Source of the DNA: Symsagittifera roscoffensis
Taxonomy: Eukaryota > Xenacoelomorpha > Acoela > Convolutidae
DNA: 64,000 nucleotides
Reading direction: 5' to 3'
Assembly: GCF_963678635.1 (NCBI RefSeq)
Contig: NC_087067.1
Coordinates: forward strand, 53,190,233 to 53,254,232
Position numbers and translations under genes: made by a program. Of this stretch, positions 54,711-64,000 are shown one piece after another (position 1 is the stretch's first letter; the number at the start of each line of letters is the position of its first letter). A model generated the notes under the pieces. It had not been told where the DNA came from and did no database searches. It worked only from the letters and a program-made list of their open reading frames with translations.

Positions 54711-56105
54711 GAAGTAAGTAGTTTTCAAGATCAATAACTTTAGCCAACAACTTTGAATACTTAGAGACTAGAGTGTTTACCTTGTGCAACTTTAATTAAA
54801 AAGTAGAACCAGGCGATTAAACTGTTTGAGACAGTTCGCTCCAAATTGATTTTGTGGAATTTTCGAAAGGTTTTTCTGTATTGTATTGTTTGATGCACGA
54901 TGTTATTATATCAATAGAAGCTCCCAAAGAGAAGGTGACATATGCTTTACTGTTGCTCATGACCCAACTAGATACCGGTCACAAGCCCGAAGTGCCAGAA
55001 ATGGTAATTGGGAGTGTTCCTGCGGAACAGGCAGGGCGCCTACCACAGTGTCAAAAAGTAATTACCTGGTTAGCAAAAATGAAAGATAGAAATAAGAAAA
55101 GAAACGATCGTGACAGGATGTGCAGAGATGCACTGTACAACCGGGGGATCTTAATCAGTTCGTCTGCCCGGAGACAACGTCGTGGAATAGCAGGGCCAAT
55201 TGTACAGGACTAAAACTTTGAGACTACGCACTAAAAATGCCGAAGTACATGTCAGGAGGAGTTTCTTGATACTGTGACTGAAACCATGATTAGTAGGAAA
55301 ATCAGCCTAATCGCCTTAAATGAGACGCACCTCTGAGGATTTGATACAAGGAAGTGTTGCAAAAGTTTCACAATCACTCATAGCGGAGTGGATCAAAACG
55401 CGAAAAGGACTGAGAATTGTGTAGGATTCTTGTACGACTCATGTGTCAGATGTTTCAAATTTAAAGCGTATTCTCCAAAAAATTGTGTGAGATGGTTCGA
55501 AATCTGCGGTGCAAAAATGAAATTAATTTCGACTTATCCACCAACCGAAAATGCGGATGAGAACGAGTACGCCGAGTACTTAGAAAAGGTCAGAAATGTC
55601 GATCTCAAGACGTCTTCTCGCTTATTATAATTGGTGATTTTAATGCAGCTATAGGCAGCGAGACTAGCGCACTCATGCCAAAAATTGTTGAATCTCACAC
55701 GATTGGTGATGAAACTAGTCGGAATGGAATGATGCTGAGCGAATGGTGCCTAGAGAGAAAGTTGAGAATTGAAAATGTTTTTTTTTTCCGAAAACCAGCC
55801 CTCAGAGCTTGTACGTGGAGGCATCTACGACTTGTAGAACTATCATTGAAAGACTACGCCATAATTAGCGCAGGCAAAGGAAGGACCTCCCTGTAGATCG
55901 ATGATACCAGAAGCTCCTGGGGCGACAGCTATCACTCAGACCTTGCTATGCTGATAGTGGTCGAAAGGGCAACTGTAATGAGCAAAAGGGCAAAAGTTAG
56001 AAAAGCAGAGGCAAAAACCGAATCAATCAGAAGGAAAACTGAGAGAATTCTTGATAGTGCGAGAGAACTGGCAGAGCTCAGGGAGAGTTTGAGTGACGGT
56101 GCATA
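54711..56105 (+). pseudogene. RTE apurinic endonuclease block, copy 4
   Basis: Frames are 54854-55213 and 55388-55630. A lost base at about 55609 (CTCAAGACG) ends the frame before GDFNAAIG, which is then in another frame. The frame 55675-55896 has the TWRHL and KDYAII end with T10. Confidence 0.75.
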
Positions 56106-56460
56106 ATTGCACGTTTACTAGCTGAGTTTATGCTGTCGTCATATCAGATTAGCACACTCAAACAATCACTAAGTATTTTGAAAGACGTAGAAAGTATAAG
56201 GAACAGTTTAATCAACATCTTTTTGTAAGCTGCACCACTCAAATCAATTTCCTTAAAGATTCAATCTTTTGAATTTTGTAGAACTTGAAAAAATTTTGAA
56301 CAGCCTAATAAAAATGTTAACGGCTAGACAATTTCAGTACTTAAAAAACAGTTCAATTATTTATTTTGCTTTTTTTGCGACTTTCGAGTTTTCAAGATCA
56401 ATAACTTTGAATACTTAGAGACTATAGTGTTTCCCTTGTGCAACTTTAAATAAAAAGTAG

Positions 56461-57515
56461 AACCCGGCGGTTAAACTGTTAGAGAAAGTTCACTCCAGAT
56501 TGACTTTGTTGTATTTTTGAAAAATTTTTTTGTATTGCATTGTTTGATGCAAGATGTATTTATATCAAAAGAAGCTCCAAAGAGGAACCCGGACCTGAAA
56601 AGTAGGCTCATGGCATTCAATCGGGAGGTAAAACTCATTACGAAAGAGTGCAAGGATCCGGCGGTTGAGGCGAATCTTCATCGTTTTGAAGACCTGTCAA
56701 CTGAAAACTCCATGAGAGAGGCGTATCGAGTGCTGAAAGAGACACTAAGAACTTAACGCATCACCTGGCATTACAGAGCCAGGAAATCAATCGGGCCAAA
56801 CAACATGCAGTTTAATTTGCATTATCAAGAACTCTTCAAAGAGAGAAAATTCATGGATGTCAACCTCAAAGGTCAGATACCAGGGGAGACACCAGACGAG
56901 ACGCTCAATCCTTCTACACGAGCAGAAACGAAACTTGCGATTAAGTCAATGTCGTTGGGAATCACAGCAGATCTACTGAAGTCACTGCAAGATCAAGTGG
57001 TTCCTGTAATCAATGCAAGCTTCAATAAATTTTGAGAAGGAACATCAGATACCCCAAAAGCGTTTAAGGACGCGAAAGTTTTTAACCTGTTCAAAAAGGG
57101 TGAAAAGACTTCACCCTCTATCTATAGATTGATTTTTTTACTAGAAACTGAAGGAAAAGTATTTAGCAAATTACTGAAAAATCGAATTGAAAGAATCACG
57201 GATCGAACACTAGGAGACCTGAAACTCGGTTTTAGAGCTGGCAGGAGCACGTTGCAATCAATATGAATCGTAAGAAGATCCAAGGAGTACGTGACTCAAA
57301 GTTAATACTAATATTCATTGATTTGGTTAAAGCTTCTGAGTCAGTGGACAGGACAGCACTTAGTTTAGTTGATATTTCATATTGTTGATGCCAATAATTT
57401 GATATTGAATCAAAGCAGCATATTTTGTACATTATTTGCGGATTTATCAATGTAAATTTCATTTTGTATGTGAAACTAAGACTTCCCAATTTCAGCTTTT
57501 ATGCCAAAAAATAAG
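56461..57515 (+). pseudogene. RTE body with R2-like 3' tail, copy g
   Basis: Linker frame 56517-56756 and pre-RT frame 56805-57035 (KFMDVN in place of KVMDVN) are followed by fingers and a motif A broken at the same gap as copy c. It is the partner of copy c. Confidence 0.75.
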
Positions 57516-58316
57516 AGAAGTAAGTAGTTTTCAAGATCAATAACTTTAGCCAACAACTTTGAATACTTAGAGACTAGAGTGTTTACCTTGTGCAACTTTA
57601 ATTAAAAAGTAGAACCAGGCGATTAAACTGTTTGAGACAGTTCGCTCCAAATTGATTTTGTGGAATTTTCGAAAGGTTTTTCTGTATTGTATTGTTTGAT
57701 GCACGATGTTATTATATCAATAGAAGCTCCCAAAGAGAAGGTGACATATGCTTTACTGTTGCTCATGACCCAACTAGATACCGGTCACAAGCCCGAAGTG
57801 CCAGAAATGGTAATTGGGAGTGTTCCTGCGGAACAGGCAGGGCGCCTACCACAGTGTCAAAAAGTAATTACCTGGTTAGCAAAAATGAAAGATAGAAATA
57901 AGAAAAGAAACGATCGTGACAGGATGTGCAGAGATGCACTGTACAACCGGGGGATCTTAATCAGTTCGTCTGCCCGGAGACAACGTCGTGGAATAGCAGG
58001 GCCAATTGTACAGGACTAAAACTTTGAGACTACGCACTAAAAATGCCGAAGTACATGTCAGGAGGAGTTTCTTGATACTGTGACTGAAACCATGATTAGT
58101 AGGAAAATCAGCCTAATCGCCTTAAATGAGACGCACCTCTGAGGATTTGATACAAGGAAGTGTTGCAAAAGTTTCACAATCACTCATAGCGGAGTGGATC
58201 AAAACGCGAAAAGGACTGAGAATTGTGTAGGATTCTTGTACGACTCATGTGTCAGATGTTTCAAATTTAAAGCGTATTCTCCAAAAAATTGTGTGAGATG
58301 GTTCGAAATCTGCGGT

Positions 58317-58359
<43 letters not shown>

Positions 58360-58905
58360 AGAACGAGTACGCCGAGTACTTAGAAAAGGTCAGAAATGTC
58401 GATCTCAAAGACGTCTTCTCGCTTATTATAATTGGTGATTTTAATGCAGCTATAGGCAGCGAGACTAGCGCACTCATGCCAAAAATTGTTGAATCTCACA
58501 CGATTGGTGATGAAACTAGTCGGAATGGAATGATGCTGAGCGAATGGTGCCTAGAGAGAAAGTTGAGAATTGAAAATGTTTTTTTTTCCGAAAACCAGCC
58601 CTCAGAGCTTGTACGTGGAGGCATCTACGACTTGTAGAACTATCATTGAAAGACTACGCCATAATTAGCGCAGGCAAAAGAAGGACCTCCCTGTAGATCG
58701 ATGATACCAGAAGCTCCTGGGGCGACAGCTATCACTCAGACCTTGCTATGCTGATAGTGGTCGAAAGGGCAACTGTAATGAGCAAAAGTTAGAAAAGCAG
58801 AGGCAAAAACCGAATCAATCAGAAGGAAAACTGAGAGAATTCTTGATAGTGCGAGAGAACTGGCAGAGCTCAGGGAGAGTTTGAGTGACGGTGCATAATT
58901 GCACG
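57516..58905 (+). pseudogene. RTE apurinic endonuclease block, copy 5, with a poly(A) replacement
   Basis: Frames are 57660-58019 and 58194-58637. In the second, 45 bases that encode KMKLISTYPPTENAD in other copies are replaced by 39 A residues, leaving the frame intact. The T run is T9. The partner in round 1 (46221-47628) is normal. Confidence 0.8.
58319..58357 (+). repeat. 39-base poly(A) run replacing unique sequence
   Basis: The run lies between GCGGTGC and TGAGAACGAG, which flank 45 bases of ordinary sequence in the other four copies. It is not at a 3' end, so it is not a retrotransposon tail. A sequencing or gap-filling artefact is likely. Confidence 0.9.
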
Positions 58906-59257
58906 TTTACTAGCTGAGTTTATGCTGTCGTCATATCAGATTAGCACACTCAAACAATCACTAAGTATTTTGAAAGACGTAGAAAGTATAAGGAACAGTT
59001 TAATCAACATCTTTTTGTAAGCTGCACCACTCAAATCAATTTCCTTAAAGATTCAATCTTTTGAATTTTGTAGAACTTGAAAAAATTTTGAACAGCCTAA
59101 TAAAAATGTTAACGGCTAGACAATTTCAGTACTTAAAAAACAGTTCAATTATTTATTTTGCTTTTTTTGCGACTTTCGAGTTTTCAAGATCAATAACTTT
59201 GAATACTTAGAGACTATAGTGTTTCCCTTGTGCAACTTTAAATAAAAAGTAGAACCC

Positions 59258-60320
59258 GGCGGTTAAACTGTTAGAGAAAGTTCACTCCAGATTGACTTTG
59301 TTGTATTTTTGAAAAAATTTTTTGTATTGCATTGTTTGATGCAAGATGTATTTATATCAAAAGAAGCTCCAAAGAGGAACCCGGACCTGAAAAGTAGGCT
59401 CATGGCATTCAATCGGGAGGTAAAACTCATTACGAAAGAGTGCAAGGATCCGGCGGTTGAGGCGAATCTTCATCGTTTTGAAGACCTGTCAACTGAAAAC
59501 TCCATGAGAGAGGCGTATCGAGTGCTGAAAGAGACACTAAGAACTTAACGCATCACCTGGCATTACAGAGCCAGGAAATCAATCGGGCCAAACAACATGC
59601 AGTTTAATTTGCATTATCAAGAACTCTTCAAAGAGAGAAAAGTCATGGATGTCAACCTCAAAGGTCAGATACCAGGGGAGACACCAGACGAGACGCTCAA
59701 TCCTTCTACACGAGCAGAAACGAAACTTGCGATTAAGGCAATGTCGTTGGGAATCACAGCAGATCTACTGAAGTCACTGCAAGATCAAGTGGTTCCTGTA
59801 ATCAATGCCAGCTTCAATAAATTTTGAGAAGGAACATCAGATACCCCAAAAGCGTTTAAGGACGCAAAAGTTTTTAACCTGTTCAAAAAGGGTGAAAAGA
59901 CTTCACCCTCTATCTATAGATTGATTTTTTTACTAGAAACTGAAGGAAAAGTATTTAGCAAATTACTGAAAAATCGAATTGAAAGAATCACGGATCGAAC
60001 ACTAGGAGACCTGAAACTCGGTTTTAGAGCTGGCAGGAGCACGTTGCAAGCAATATGCAACGTAAGAAGAAGGATCCAAGGAGCACGTGACTCAAAGTTA
60101 ATACTTATCTTCATTGATTTGGTTAAAGCTTCTGATTCAGTAGACAGGACAGCCTTAAGTTTAGTTGATACTTCGTATTGTTGATGCCAATAATTTGATA
60201 CTGAATCAAAGCAGCATAGTTTGTACATTATTTGTGGATTTATCAATGTAAATGTCATTTTGTATGTGAAACTAAGACTTCCCAATTTCAGCTTTTATGC
60301 CAAAAAATAAGAAAAGTAAG
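59258..60320 (+). pseudogene. RTE body with R2-like 3' tail, copy h (most complete)
   Basis: Linker (59309-59548), pre-RT (59597-59827) and fingers-palm (59921-60184) all lie in one frame, broken only by TAA at 59546 and TGA at 59825. The reading includes VNLKGQIPGETPDETLNPST, LKNRIERITDRTLGDLKLGF, RAGRSTLQAICNVRRRIQGA and LIFIDLVKASDSVDRTAL, RT motif A with its Asp. It ends in TGA at 60182, where the R2-like tail (60185-60310) begins, so motifs B to E are missing. Both stops occur in nearly all copies. In an intact element this protein would reverse transcribe at a nicked target. Confidence 0.8.
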
Positions 60321-61139
60321 TAGTTTTCAAGATCAATAATTTTAGCCAACAACTTTGATTACTTAGAGACTAGAGTGTTTACCTTGTGCAACTTTCAATA
60401 AAAAGTAGAACCCGGCGGTTAAACTGTTTGAGAAAGTTCACTCCAGATTGATTTTGTTGTATTTTTGAAAAAAAAAATTTGTATTGCATTGTTTGATGCA
60501 CGATGTATTTATATCAATAGAAGCTCCAAAGAGGAAACCGGACCTGAAAAGTAGGCTCATGGCATTCAATCGGGAGGTAAAACTCATTACGAAAGAGTGC
60601 AAGGATCCGGCGGTTGAGGCGAATCTTCATCGTTTTGAAGACCTGTCAACTGAAAACTCCATGAGAGAGGCGTATCGAGTGCTGAAAGAGACACTAAGAA
60701 CTTAACGCATCACCTGGCATGCATTACAGAGCCAGGAAATCAATCGGGCCAAGCAACATGCAGTTTAAATTGCATTATTAAGAACTCTTCAAAGAGAGAA
60801 AAGTCATGGATGTCAACCTCAAAGGTCAGATACCAGGGAGACACCAGACGAGACGCTCAATCCTCCTATACGAGCATAAACGAAACTTGCGATTAAGTCA
60901 ATGTCGTTTGGAATCACAGCAGATCTACTGAAGTCACTGCAAGATCAAGTGGTTCCTGAAATTAATGCAAGCTTCAATAAATTTTGAGAAGGAACATCAG
61001 ATACCCCAAAAGCGTTTAAGCACGCAAAAGTTTTTAGCCTGTTCAAGAAGGGTGAAAAGACTTCAACCTCTATCTACCGATCGATTTTTCTACTAGAAAT
61101 TGAAGGAGAAGTATTTAGCAAAATACTGAAAAATCGAAT
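60321..61139 (+). pseudogene. RTE leader, linker and pre-RT, copy i, joined to R2
   Basis: This is the partner of copy e: linker frame 60484-60705, the same lost base and TAA in the pre-RT part, and the same join with duplicated CTGTGATGAATGC at about 61137. Confidence 0.75.
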
Positions 61140-61840
61140 CTGTGATGAATGCCTGTGACGGTGCCTGTGATGAATGCTGTACAGTTCTAAAAGTACCTAG
61201 GAATTGACCTGGGTGCAAGTGGAACTCGTATAAAACACATCAAGAGATTAGAAGAGAAAATCATGGCAATTAGGAAAGCGCCGCTAAAACCTCAGCAGTG
61301 ACTTTGGATTTTGAAGACTCATCTGATCCCAGGATTGTTCCATCAGCTTGTTCTGGGATCAGTGTCCAAAAAAAATGTTATCGGGCATGGAGAGAGTCAT
61401 TAGACGAACTGTAAGAAACATCCTTCATTGACCCTCTGACACACCAGTGGAGATGTTTCATGTTAAGGAAGATGCTGGAGGACTGGGCATCCCTTTGCTT
61501 CAGGTTTGTATCCCTATCCTGAAAGAGCAAAGATTCGTGTGAATGCTCAACTCGAGCGATGAACTGATCGGTAGTAATGTTGCGACCTCATTTTTCTTAT
61601 AACAATTAAGACAAGTCGAGGCATTGCGAGGAAAAGTCGGAGGACTTACCCCCAGAAATAAGAGAGAAACGCAGGACGCTCTCAAAAAAGCACTTCACGA
61701 AAAGGTGGATGGCAAAAGACTGGCTTCAGTCCAGATCAGTGGTGGCCATTCGATTTTGACGAATGGTACACTTCTGATGAAAGGTAGAAACTTCATTGGG
61801 GTATTCAAAGTATTCAAAGTTGAGGAATGACGTCAACCAG
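61140..61840 (+). pseudogene. R2-like thumb fragment, diverged lineage, round 2
   Basis: Same as 49870-50570 with a few base changes. One change turns the arginine codon after CCTCAGCAG into TGA (about 61299), so this copy has decayed slightly further. Confidence 0.75.
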
Positions 61841-62860
61841 AGAAGGGAAACCATCTGATTGATTGAATCTGTGAAAACGGGCGAGCTTGAACTTTGGGCT
61901 AGTATACCCCCTCTGAAAGTATACCAAACCATGGAAACTAAGTTAAGATTATGTGTCATAATATTGATGTCACTAAATTAATGATGAACCAAAGCAGTAT
62001 TTTTTACATGTATTTGTGGAGTTATTGATGTAAATGATATTATTTTTGTGAAACTAAGACTTCCGAATTTACGTTTTTATGCAAAAAAAAAATAAGTATG
62101 ACTCTCTTATCTAATTATGAGAGTAATATGTAGTATACAAAACTCTGATGGACCTAAATTGATTTCCGAGCTGTTATTTTTGAATGAGGCGATGAATTAA
62201 TAATGATACACTGTAGTATATTTTGTACACATTTATGTTGATTTGTTTATGTAAACGCGGGTTTTGGAAATACCAGTTTGTCGTAATTGAAGTCTTTCTG
62301 ACAAAAAAAATAAGTATGACTCTCTTATCAGTAATTATGACTCTCAAATTATACAGGCTGATGGAGAGCAATATTTAATTCAATCTCTTAAGGGTAGCCA
62401 GACACTCGATTAACTGAAATCCCATAAAGGCTAGCATACCCCATTAAAATATGCGAACCCAAAACTGGAACCGTTTTATGGAGCAGTTTCCAGTACTCCT
62501 TATTTGTAAATACTAGGGTAATCACGAACAACATAGGCAGGGAGTAGGACTTATCGCTCCTGACTGCCCTTGAAATGGGGTGGCTAGACGGAGTTAGATC
62601 CAGCGGACATTCGAAAGCTATTTTTTCTATATTCCCAATGCTCTGTAACTCTTCTGCTCTACTGTCATCTAAGTCATCTTTGACTCTCTTAAGACAATGC
62701 ACACACCTCTCCGATTGGTGAGAGTCAGAAACAGGGGCATTAGGCTACGGGTGATGTGCCTTCTGGCTAAAATGTGGCTCTAGCAAGTTGTCTCGAGGCG
62801 TACCGGAGAACTGCCGTCCGGTGAACGGATGCCCACCTTAACAGTACGCCAATTATTTAC
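61841..62860 (+). other. R2-like 3' region, 28S-like target sequence and R2 5' region, round 2
   Basis: It repeats 50571-51593. The 28S-like TCTCTTAAGG is at 62384-62393. In this round both A-run ends keep TATGACTCTCTTA (near 62097 and 62317), whereas one of the two had changed in round 1. No gene is seen. Confidence 0.55.
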
Positions 62861-64000
62861 TTGCAAAGACAAATACTCTGTAGGAGTCCAAAAATTTTGA
62901 ATCGGATTAATCAAGAAGAACCTGCCTCAGCAGGAAAAAGACACGAGTTGTCGATGCAGGGAAAATCGATTGAAATTGAGGGAAATAGCCGCTGCCCGAT
63001 TACTCTGAAAAAACCATCGTGGGAGCTGTCAGAGTTCATTGATAGAGATTGTGAAGTGTCGCTCAATACGCTCCCCAAACCACGACCAACAACCCGGAAA
63101 AGTAAGGAGAATCAAAAGACCCTTACCAACGGGCAAGTACGCAGGCATCAATATGCGCGTATTCAGACCCTCTGGAAATTGGAGACGAGAAGCTGCAAAA
63201 GCAGTTATGGATGGTTCGTCGAAAGAATTCGGTTTAGCTAGAAATGAACCTGGAGAAATTTTCGGATGTGTGGCAGGAAATCAGGGAAACGGGTGGGGAG
63301 AAACCAGTGGCCGAGGATCTGTGGACTGGAAAGGACTATCCTCATCAGTTATGATGAAGTCTTGGGAGTCTAAGATCAATGGGAGAAACTGCAACAGGTC
63401 CAGACAGAATTAATGCAGAAATTTTGAAGCGGTTGACATTGAAAAGCTGTCCTTCCACTTCAATCTATGGATTCAAGGCGAGCACCTTCCTGAAACACTG
63501 CTCCTGGGAAGGACTGTGTTCATCCCGAAAGAACTTGGGAGTAATGACCCTCTCAAGCATCGTCCCCTTATTGCAAGATGTTTGTACACAATTCCTCCAA
63601 AAAAAATTGAAGAGTGTGACAAGGACCCGAGGCAAAAGGGTTCAGGAAAGGTGACGGAATAGCGACAAAACGTTCCTGTTGCAAATTTGCTGGCTGTGGC
63701 CATGAGGGACACACGACAGCTCAAAATGGCCATTATCGATGTTGCTAAGGCTTTTGACAGTGTTACCCACGGGGCACTTGCGAGAGCAGCTAAGAGAGCG
63801 GGAAACGACCAGAAGCAAGTACGGTACATTATGGACGGATATAGCCCGCAAGAAATTGTGTTGGAAAAAGCGAGATGCACGAGACGCATCAAGCCCGCTA
63901 CAGGTAGGTGGGCAAGGCAATCCACTATCTCCAGTTTTGTTTAACCTAGTAGTGGATGAAGTTTAGATGAGTCTTCCAGAAATAACTGGATTCAAACTGG
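62861..64000 (+). pseudogene. R2-like reverse transcriptase, N-terminal half, round 2
   Basis: Same content as 51594-52676: RRHQYARIQTLWK, GPDRINAEIL, FIPKELGSNDPL, IIDVAKAFDSV and GQGNPLSPVLF. An extra G near 63908 shifts the frame before motif B. The sequence then continues as LFNLVVDEV, a TAG, and LPEITGF, which is the expected R2 order leading to motif C beyond the window edge. Confidence 0.8.

Larger units (their letters stand above)
53937..64000 (+). repeat. Higher-order repeat, round 2 (runs off the window)
   Basis: It repeats 42630 onward in the same order up to the R2 RT. Where round 1 jumps from R2 motif B into an endonuclease (52677), round 2 goes on with R2 sequence (LVVDEV), so round 2 keeps the older, uninterrupted state at that place. 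Confidence 0.9.

Overview
The window is animal DNA, most likely from an invertebrate. It carries a complete BEL/Pao LTR retrotransposon (a group known only from metazoans) and many pieces of R2-type and RTE-type non-LTR retrotransposons. The background is AT-rich and holds no recognisable host gene. Almost all sequence after about 4.7 kb is transposon-derived and has been rearranged and tandemly amplified, which looks like heterochromatin or a transposon-cluster locus. An over-duplicated assembly is an alternative for some of the most perfect copies.

Layout. Positions 1-4670 are AT-rich non-coding DNA with a palindromic MITE (5-732), three diverged direct repeats, a hairpin and a 106-bp-arm inverted duplication (3541-3803). 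Positions 4671-9375 hold a 1,044-bp tandem duplication and broken RTE reverse transcriptase pieces, interrupted by a fragment of an unknown repeat that I call module A. Positions 9376-12704 are R2-like: N-terminal zinc fingers, post-RT thumb, CCHC knuckle and restriction-like endonuclease, then a second thumb copy. Positions 12705-14485 are module A sequence.

Positions 14486-24042 are the BEL/Pao element on the minus strand. It has two 486-bp LTRs that look identical, a GGAGT target duplication, a PBS, a PPT, a gag-pol frame broken by one in-frame TGA, an extra ORF upstream of gag (ORF0, possibly SGNH-hydrolase-like), and a tRNA-like segment with A and B boxes inside each LTR. It sits inside a module A copy, and three uninterrupted copies of the target site are found downstream.

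Positions 24043-35900 are four tandem units of about 3.0-3.5 kb, each module A plus an RTE piece. Positions 34791-40910 are three nearly identical 2,040-bp units (module A piece, RTE piece, R2 zinc-finger piece). Positions 41231-64000 are two rounds of an 11.3-kb higher-order repeat. Each round is built from about 2.8-kb RTE sub-repeats (AP endonuclease block, linker and RT block, R2-like 3' tail) followed by an R2 3' part and an R2 RT part, with 28S-like R2 target sequence between them.

How the parts relate. Only the BEL element looks young and nearly intact. The RTE and R2 pieces share fixed stops and junctions, so they were dead or chimeric before amplification and probably spread by recombination. 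Many RTE bodies end in a tail resembling the R2 3' untranslated region, which raises the possibility that some were once mobilised by R2 machinery.
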